Source: Desulfuromonadales bacterium
GTDB lineage: Bacteria > Desulfobacterota > Desulfuromonadia > Geobacterales > Pseudopelobacteraceae
Length of the DNA: 64,000 bases
Direction of reading: 5' to 3'
Assembly (NCBI GenBank): GCA_013349325.1
Contig: DUZX01000018.1
Span: 1-64,000 of the forward strand
Of this stretch, positions 58,668 through 64,000 are shown in pieces (within the stretch, counting starts at the first letter, position 1; each line of letters begins with the position of its first letter). The notes beneath the pieces are model-generated. The model was not told where the DNA came from, searched no databases, and worked only from the letters and a program-made list of their open reading frames with translations. The position numbers and the translations under genes are program-made.

Positions 58668-60115
58668 CCCCAGAACAGATCACGACATTACTATCTCTCG
58701 GTGAGGGGCAGCGCATCGAATTGAAATCCTCTGCTCGCAATCTGGATGCTTTGGGCAAGGTCGTTTGTGGATTCCTTAACGCCTCAGGCGGTTATCTGAT
58801 TTGCGGGGTTAATGACAAGGGAGAGGTAGTCGGTATTGATGCATCTCCCGATGCCATCAAACGGATTGAACAGCTGTTCATCGAAAGGATTTCACCCAGG
58901 GCTTTTGTTGCGGTGCAAATCGAACAATTGGAAAATAAGCCGGTAATTGTTATCGAGGTGCCATCAGGGAAGGATGTGCCTTACGCCTTCAAGGATGTAA
59001 TTTATATTCGCGACGGAGAAGAGACTCAAAAAGCAGATGCGGAAACCATACGCGATATCGTCATGCGCTACCAGATTGAACCGGAACGGTGGGAGCGCCG
59101 ATTCTCCTTCGCAGATATCGATGAAGATATTGATATGACAGAAGTGCGGGCAGCTGTGTCGGATGCTGGAAAGGTGCAGCGGGCTTTTTTTCGCAATGCA
59201 ACCAGGCCGTCAATGGTATTGGAAGACTTCTCGGTTGCACGCTACGGACGCGTGACAAACGGCGGTGACGTTCTTTTTTCCGCCAATCCTGCCATTAGGC
59301 TTCCTCAAACTCGCATCCGAGCTATGCGATACAGTTCGGACAAAGCCGGTGATACCTTCAGTGACATGAAATCCTTTGAAGGTCCGCTTCACCGTGTATT
59401 TGAAGAAGCCTATTCATTTATTATTCGCAATACGCCCAGTATATCTCGCTTTGTCAAGGGAAGCCCCAAACGGCAGGACTCGTCTCTTTACCCGGAAGAG
59501 GCGATACGTGAAGCTTTGATTAATGCGTTGGCACATCGTGACTACAGTGCGGCATCCGGTGGAGCCAGCATCCATGTCTATCCGCGGCGTTTGGAAATCT
59601 GGAACTCAGGCGCTTTGCCAGATGGGGTTACAAAAGAGAACCTGTTAAAAGGGCATATTTCCGTGCTCCGTAACCCGGATGTAGCTCATGTGTTGTACCT
59701 GCGGGGGTTGATGGAAAAAGCCGGCCGTGGCAGCGTGCTCATGGTGCAAAAGTGCCAGGAAAACGGGTTGCTTGCTCCGGTATGGGAATCGGATTCCAAG
59801 TTGGGGGTAACGGTAACTTTTTTAGCCCCGGAAGTTACCCCGGAAGTTACCCCGGAAGTCACCCCGGAAGTCACCCCGGAAGTCACCCCGGAAGTAAAAA
59901 GTCTGCTGCACCATCTTGAAGGGATGATGAATCGTCAGACTCTGCAGGATGCAATGGGATTGAAGGACGCAGAACACTTCCGGAAGTCGTATCTGCTGCC
60001 GGCACTGGAGTTTGGTGTTGTAGAAATGACAATTCCCGACAAGCCCAAAAGCAGCAAGCAACAGTACAGACTTAGCGTAAAGGGGAAAGAGTTGGCAAAG
60101 AAGGGTAATTACTAA
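58664..60115 (+). CDS. AlbA_2 (Schlafen-type) domain ATP-binding protein, second copy
   Basis: The 483 residues begin with the AlbA_2 domain (EGQRIELKSSARNLDALGK, FLNASGGYLICGVNDKGEV), then a RecG-like ATP-binding region (EEAIREALINALAHRDYS, EKAGRGSVLMVQ), five EVTP repeats, and a winged-helix-like end. It resembles the 26.5-kb gene in layout only. It overlaps DUF4062 (ATGA) and hsdS' (TAATG). In many type I loci such a gene sits between hsdM and hsdS. It appears intact though its neighbours are broken. Confidence 0.85.
   Translation: MTPEQITTLLSLGEGQRIELKSSARNLDALGKVVCGFLNASGGYLICGVNDKGEVVGIDASPDAIKRIEQLFIERISPRAFVAVQIEQLENKPVIVIEVPSGKDVPYAFKDVIYIRDGEETQKADAETIRDIVMRYQIEPERWERRFSFADIDEDIDMTEVRAAVSDAGKVQRAFFRNATRPSMVLEDFSVARYGRVTNGGDVLFSANPAIRLPQTRIRAMRYSSDKAGDTFSDMKSFEGPLHRVFEEAYSFIIRNTPSISRFVKGSPKRQDSSLYPEEAIREALINALAHRDYSAASGGASIHVYPRRLEIWNSGALPDGVTKENLLKGHISVLRNPDVAHVLYLRGLMEKAGRGSVLMVQKCQENGLLAPVWESDSKLGVTVTFLAPEVTPEVTPEVTPEVTPEVTPEVKSLLHHLEGMMNRQTLQDAMGLKDAEHFRKSYLLPALEFGVVEMTIPDKPKSSKQQYRLSVKGKELAKKGNY
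59831..59890. repeat. Five 12-bp tandem repeats in the AlbA_2 gene
   Basis: GAAGTTACCCCG occurs twice and GAAGTCACCCCG three times, followed by a partial copy. Each unit encodes Glu-Val-Thr-Pro, so changes of copy number keep the frame. It forms a flexible or extended linker before the C-terminal domain. Confidence 0.9.
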
Positions 60116-60456
60116 TGAGTGTGACTACCCTCAAACCTGGCTGGCAGATCCTCAAGTTCGAGGATTTTGCAGAAAATATAGCTGTCCGCGTCTCCCCCTC
60201 GAAAGCTGACACCGATATTTATGTTGGTCTTGAACATCTTGATCCGGAAACTATCCATCTACGAACATGGGGCCATCCGTCTGATGTAGATGGTGACAAG
60301 CTTCGTTTTCAAAAAGGCGATGTAATTTTTGGTCGCAGGCGGGCATATCAGCGGAAGTTGGCGGTAGCTGAATTCGATGGAATTTGTTCTGCACATGCCA
60401 TGGTAGTCCGCACGAAACCAAAGAAAATGCTTCCTGAAACCCATGCGGGATCATAA
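60115..60456 (+). pseudogene. hsdS': Type I restriction specificity subunit hsdS, 5' fragment
   Basis: The first roughly 105 residues match an HsdS target-recognition domain (GWQILKFEDFAENIAVRV, GVIFGRRRAYQRKLAVAE-like segment). After KKMLPE the frame runs into sequence that in another frame is HsdR, and stops. Normal HsdS is about 400 residues, so three quarters is missing. The junction is near 60435-60445. Confidence 0.82.
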
Positions 60457-60667
60457 CCTGCTTCAGGCAATCTGCCGCACTAATCGTCTCTACACCGGCA
60501 AAACCCATGGATTGATTGTTGACTACCTTGGAATCTTTGATGACGTCGCCACTGCGCTCGACTTTGATGAAAAAGCCGTGCAGCGGGTGATTACCAATCT
60601 TGACGAGCTTAAAAAAGACCTTCCGAACCGCATGACTGATAAAGAATACTGTTTGAATGGCAGATAG
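60443..60667 (+). pseudogene. 'hsdR': Type I restriction subunit hsdR, internal fragment
   Basis: MRDHNLLQAICRTNRLYTG is the conserved motif VI region of HsdR, followed by GLIVDYLGIFDDVATALDFD and DELKKDLPN. Only about 65 codons remain of a protein normally around 1,000 residues. It is joined upstream to hsdS' in a different frame and runs downstream into a parE remnant. Confidence 0.85.
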
Positions 60668-60810
60668 AGGACATCACTTCCTGCCGGCATATCATCTACG
60701 GGCACTATCGCACCATCTTCCGTATCTCCGCTCAGACAGTCAAAATCCTGCGAATCATTCATGTAGATGTAGCGCGGCGGCTGGATAGCCGGCTTGTTGG
60801 GGTTGGTTAG
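60664..60810 (+). pseudogene. ParE/RelE-type toxin, 3' fragment
   Basis: In the frame ending with the TAG at 60808-60810 the sequence reads IIYGHYRTIFRISAQTVK and then ILRIIHVDVARRLD, the usual C-terminal part of ParE-family toxins. No start or upstream half is present, so it is a remnant. Its stop overlaps the convergent DUF805 gene's stop. Confidence 0.75.
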
Positions 60811-61169
60811 CCTTTTGGGCAGCGGCCATAGCGATTATCAACAGGGTCGCTGTCCTGTACCAGATAGACCAGAAGAATGACGGTGCCGATGATTGGAATC
60901 AGGCTGAGTAGTGTCCACCAGCCTGTGCGGTTGGTATCATGAAGTCGTCGTACCGAAGCGGCAATTGTCGGTATAAGGACCGCAACGTTGTAGATGCTGC
61001 CGAACAGACCCATGCGCGCTTCCGCGCCGAGATTTCCGGTTTTACTGTCGACCATGGCAAGAACAAGGTTAATGAGAATAGTGAACAGGACAAAGCACCA
61101 ATACTCCTTAAGACCGGCTCTTCCCCGAAATACGGCATAATTTTTCAGAACTTTGATATACCAGCGCAT
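60807..61169 (-). CDS. DUF805 membrane protein
   Basis: The 120 residues have the family features: MRWYIKVLKNYAVFRGRAG at the start, several membrane segments, SVRRLHDTNRTGWW between them, and a polar C-terminus with DPVDNRYG. DUF805 proteins are inner-membrane proteins of unknown role. Its end meets the parE remnant, marking the right edge of the decayed island. Confidence 0.9.
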   Translation of the reverse strand: MRWYIKVLKNYAVFRGRAGLKEYWCFVLFTILINLVLAMVDSKTGNLGAEARMGLFGSIYNVAVLIPTIAASVRRLHDTNRTGWWTLLSLIPIIGTVILLVYLVQDSDPVDNRYGRCPKG

Positions 61170-61247
61170 ATTGTCCCCCGCTCTACGAGAAAATATGGAG
61201 AATGACGTGAGATTATTTAAAGTATTGTTACCGGAGAATCAAGGGAA

Positions 61248-62081
61248 TTAGTGATTCTCTATCCTCGCCAGCGCTTCTTGAGTTTTCTGCAGACCTTCCA
61301 ACGCTCCGCACGGCATGGCAAGATGTGGCGGACGTATCTCCGCTTCACGCGGATTTATTCGAATGACCGTGGCATGTTCCAAATCCCATCCGATACGTTC
61401 GGATGTTGCTCTGATGGTCGGGATCGCGCTGCCGGCACCTATCTCTATTACCGCTATGCGGCGCTCTTTGTTGTCACTCAGAAACCGTTCAAAACGCTCT
61501 TCCTGAGCTCGTGTTCGTTCTGCCAGCCAGTTCCAGTCGCCGAACATCAGTATATTCGGCCGTGTGACTTTTCCGCATTCCGGGCAGTGCGGTAAAGGGC
61601 TGATGGCGCGCATGCCGGCACCGTCAATTTCGATACTCGCATTATTGGGCCAGATGCGGCCATTACAAGCTGTCTGGCACTGCAGATAGTGAATCGAGCC
61701 GTGCACCTCGCATATGTGCTCTTCAGCATAGCCGGCTTTTTGAAATTGACCATCCACGTTAGACGTTACGACAAAATAATCTGCTCCGTTGTGCTCAATC
61801 CACCGGCGAATAATATGAAAGCCTGCATGTGGAACCGTCGCACGGTAGAGGTTGGTGCGATGGCCATAAAAGCCCCAGCCAAAGCGGGGATCGCTGGCGA
61901 AATGCTGCGGGTTGGCGCACTCCGCAAATGAGAGCCCCAGACGAGCATAGGCCGGATAGGCGTTCCAGAAACCCTGGTCGCCACGAAAGTCCGGCAATCC
62001 GGAATCGACCCCCATGCCGGCGCCGGCCGTAATGACGAACGCTTCAGCATCTCTGATGATTGCAGCGGCTTGTGTAAACAT
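61248..62081 (-). CDS. Sir2-family NAD-dependent protein deacetylase
   Basis: The 277 residues have the NAD-binding GAGMGVDSGLPDFRG, the catalytic His in CEVHGSIHYLQC, and zinc-binding Cys pairs CQTAC and CPEC. Gly replaces the Ser common after GAGM/I, which some Sir2 proteins share. It probably deacetylates proteins, but Sir2 domains also act as NADases in defence systems. No partner for such a system is adjacent, so a housekeeping deacetylase is more likely. Confidence 0.9.
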   Translation of the reverse strand: MFTQAAAIIRDAEAFVITAGAGMGVDSGLPDFRGDQGFWNAYPAYARLGLSFAECANPQHFASDPRFGWGFYGHRTNLYRATVPHAGFHIIRRWIEHNGADYFVVTSNVDGQFQKAGYAEEHICEVHGSIHYLQCQTACNGRIWPNNASIEIDGAGMRAISPLPHCPECGKVTRPNILMFGDWNWLAERTRAQEERFERFLSDNKERRIAVIEIGAGSAIPTIRATSERIGWDLEHATVIRINPREAEIRPPHLAMPCGALEGLQKTQEALARIENH

Positions 62082-62142
62082 CTGATCCTCCGTAAATGCG
62101 AATTTAATCAGCGTGTCTCAGCTCCGTTCAGGATGAATCCGA

Positions 62143-62172
62143 TTGACAATAAATACTTCGCATAGCTATGTT
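62143..62172 (+). promoter_or_regulatory. Promoter for the YihY-family gene
   Basis: TTGACA (62143-62148) and TATGTT (62167-62172) with an 18-base spacer, about 33 bases before the ATG. Confidence 0.55.
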
Positions 62173-62204
62173 GACATAATTTTGGCCGGAAGCGGGGCAC
62201 ACAC

Positions 62205-63500
62205 ATGCAGAATCCTACAATTCCCGATTTGTTACACAGAAATTCCCCCGGCGATTCGGGCGACCTGAAAGGTCGTTTTGTCTCGTTTTTCCAGTTTTCC
62301 TATTCAATCTGGAGCAATTTTCTTCTGCACCAGGGGCCCCTGCGTGCATCGGCGCTCACCTATACTACCGTACTTTCTCTGGTGCCTTTTCTGGCGATCG
62401 CTTTTTCCGTATTAAAAGGGCTTGGTGCGCAAAACGCTCTTGAGCCGATGCTGCATCAATTTGCCGGCGATTCCGAAGAAACGATTACCCGAATTATCGC
62501 CTATGTCAATAATACCAACGTAAAATCAATGGGGGCCATTGGCCTTGTGATGTTGATTGTAACGGTAACTTCATTGATGGGGAGCATCGATGAAGCCTTC
62601 AATGCGGTCTGGGGGGTAACTGAAACACGCTCTCTTCAGAGGCGCTTCAGCGATTACTTGAGCGTTATCATTGTCGGTCCGATCCTGCTGCTCGCCGCTA
62701 CCAGTATGACATCATCTCTGCAGAGTCAATGGCTCGTACAGTGGCTGATTCAGAATACGTATCTTGGCGACGCAATACTGATGCTATTCCGCTTGCTGCC
62801 GTACCTCAGCGTCTGGATCGCCATGGTTTTTCTGTATATTTTCATACCGAATACACGGGTGCGCTTTTCATCTGCCGTGACGGGTGGGATCATTGCCGGT
62901 ACGGCCTGGGAGCTGGCACAGTGGGGCTACTTTCATTTTCAGGTCGGTGTTGCCAACTATAACGCCATTTATGGCACTCTGGCGGCGCTTCCGGTTTTTC
63001 TGGTCTGGATCTATACAAGCTGGATAATCGTGCTGTTCGGGCTTGAAATTGTGCGTGCTCATCAACATCGCAGGCAGCACAACAGCACAGAATGTGCTGC
63101 CTTTCAGATGACCACGACTATTCGGGAAGAGTTAGCGTTGGCGCTGCTTGTGCAGGTGAGTTGCCACTTTCAATCCGGAACACAGCCGACTGCCCAACTT
63201 CTGGCTGATGAACTGAGTGTGCCGCACCTGCAGCTTGAGCCTCTTCTCGATGAACTGGAACATCTGGGGTTTCTGGTGGCTATCGCCGGAAGTACTTCTG
63301 GCTGGTTACCGGCGCGTGACCCATCTGAACTCCTCGTGAGCGACATACTGGCTGCACTGCGCGGAGTTTCTCCCTTGCCGACAACCGTCCCCGCTCTTCA
63401 GATTGCCAACGCTATTGTACAACAGGGGTGGAATAACGGCGTAATAACCCTGGAAGATTTGTCACTGCGTGATCTGCTCGATAAAATGGCGATGAAGTGA
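62205..63500 (+). CDS. YihY/BrkB-family inner-membrane protein
   Basis: The first roughly 290 residues match the YihY (formerly RNase BN) family, with about six membrane segments and FLLHQGPLRASALTYTTVLS and FNAVWGVTETRSLQRRFSDY. The last 140 residues are soluble and look like a winged-helix regulator-type domain (QPTAQLLADELSVPHLQLEP). The membrane part was once called RNase BN but is not a nuclease. It stands alone. Confidence 0.88.
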   Translation: MQNPTIPDLLHRNSPGDSGDLKGRFVSFFQFSYSIWSNFLLHQGPLRASALTYTTVLSLVPFLAIAFSVLKGLGAQNALEPMLHQFAGDSEETITRIIAYVNNTNVKSMGAIGLVMLIVTVTSLMGSIDEAFNAVWGVTETRSLQRRFSDYLSVIIVGPILLLAATSMTSSLQSQWLVQWLIQNTYLGDAILMLFRLLPYLSVWIAMVFLYIFIPNTRVRFSSAVTGGIIAGTAWELAQWGYFHFQVGVANYNAIYGTLAALPVFLVWIYTSWIIVLFGLEIVRAHQHRRQHNSTECAAFQMTTTIREELALALLVQVSCHFQSGTQPTAQLLADELSVPHLQLEPLLDELEHLGFLVAIAGSTSGWLPARDPSELLVSDILAALRGVSPLPTTVPALQIANAIVQQGWNNGVITLEDLSLRDLLDKMAMK

Positions 63501-63519
63501 CGTTGCCGTAAAAATAACC

Positions 63520-64000
63520 CTACCGCGCCTCACACCGGCATCCCTGCCAACTGCCGCGTCTCGTCAATTCGTTAATGACGGCGTACCACATCTGATTGTT
63601 CTTCAGCCCCCAGCGCGGGGCGACACAAATATCCAGCGGGGCCGAGCCGTACAGACGCTGGATACTGATGTCGGGCGGCAAATGCTCAAGAAAGTCGGCG
63701 GCCGTCGTTACGTACTCTTCCAGCGTGGGGGGCACAAACTCGCCGCGCCGGTACATGTCGGCCAGTTCGGTCCCTTCAACGGCGTGCAACTGGTGCAGTT
63801 TGAGCGAATTGATCGGTAACGACGCCATCAATGTGGCGGTTTGCAGGAAGCTGCTGCCGGTCTCACCCGGGAAACCGTAGATCAGGTGGGCCGCAATGTC
63901 GAAGTTTCTGCCGGCGGCCCGTCCTACGGCCGCAACGAAATCATCCAGAGTATGTCCCCGATTGATCCGTACAAGTGTGGCATCATCCATCGATTGCAGC
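63520..64000 (-). CDS. TIGR01212-family (YhcC-like) radical SAM protein, C-terminal part
   Basis: The visible 160 or so residues include LVRINRGHTLDDFVAAVGR, IAAHLIYGFPGETG, LKLHQLHAVEGTELAD and LYGSAPLDICVAPRWGLKN, the C-terminal half of this family. The frame is open through the window edge (the Met at 63990 is internal, since LQS precedes it), so the N-terminus with the iron-sulfur motif lies beyond 64000. It converges on the YihY gene. Confidence 0.85.
   Translation of the reverse strand, partial: LQSMDDATLVRINRGHTLDDFVAAVGRAAGRNFDIAAHLIYGFPGETGSSFLQTATLMASLPINSLKLHQLHAVEGTELADMYRRGEFVPPTLEEYVTTAADFLEHLPPDISIQRLYGSAPLDICVAPRWGLKNNQMWYAVINELTRRGSWQGCRCEAR

Noticed and set aside
59831-59890. 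Possible CRISPR array
   Set aside because: The repeats are contiguous 12-mers in a reading frame with no spacers.
61248-62081. Sir2 protein as part of a defence system (Thoeris- or DSR-like)
   Set aside because: It has the zinc-binding deacetylase signature and no adjacent TIR, Argonaute or HerA partner.

Overview
The window looks like the origin-proximal part of a chromosome from the Desulfuromonadales/Geobacterales (Geobacter, Pelobacter or Trichlorobacter type). This rests on recognition, not a search. The pointers are a GEMM-I riboswitch of the Geobacter cyclic AMP-GMP subtype, a futalosine menaquinone gene (mqnC), a type II secretion (gsp) operon merged with nadD-rsfS-rlmH, several sensor kinases and lipoproteins, and the order rsmG-mnmG-mnmE-yidC-yidD-rnpA-rpmH / dnaA-dnaN-recF-gyrB. 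Genes left of about 50.5 kb run mostly leftward and those to its right mostly rightward, as expected for replication leaving an origin at dnaA.

Layout. 0-2.9 kb: the right end of a probable IS66 element abuts a DNA methyltransferase gene. The IS end supplies the gene's stop codon, and a complete intein with a DUF559-type nuclease interrupts methyltransferase motif I. GC-run palindromes have entered the gene in frame at several places. 3-14 kb: ovoA (ovothiol), purT, a riboswitch-controlled small exported protein, lipoproteins, a radical SAM/B12 protein, srkA, a YchJ-like protein, a hypoxanthine/uracil-DNA glycosylase and a DTW-domain tRNA modifier. 14-25.7 kb: lon, an MlaE-type permease, two sensor kinases, dksA, fabH, a CBS-domain protein and gpmI.

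25.7-32.5 kb: a type III-like restriction cassette (res, mod, a 21-codon ORF, an AlbA_2/Schlafen-type protein), with a DprA/SLOG-like gene beyond it. 32.7-43.9 kb: a compact leftward run of ybgC, mqnC, rnd, gspH-I-J-K-L-M-N, a stand-alone MshEN-domain protein, nadD, rsfS and rlmH, mostly joined by 4-base overlaps. 44-57 kb: RNA-modification and membrane-insertion genes, the origin region, and dnaA to gyrB.

57-60.8 kb: where gyrA is often found in relatives there is a wrecked type I restriction locus (hsdM', hsdS' joined to 'hsdR, a parE remnant) that still holds two apparently intact genes, DUF4062 and a second AlbA_2 protein. 60.8-64 kb: a DUF805 protein, a sirtuin, a YihY-family membrane protein and the end of a YhcC-like radical SAM gene.

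Three restriction-related loci in different states lie in one 64-kb stretch: one interrupted by an intein and truncated by an IS, one apparently intact, one decayed. The best candidates for undescribed biology are the repeat-invaded intein, the res-mod-microORF-AlbA_2 cassette and the surviving DUF4062-AlbA_2 pair. I saw no tRNA, rRNA or CRISPR array.
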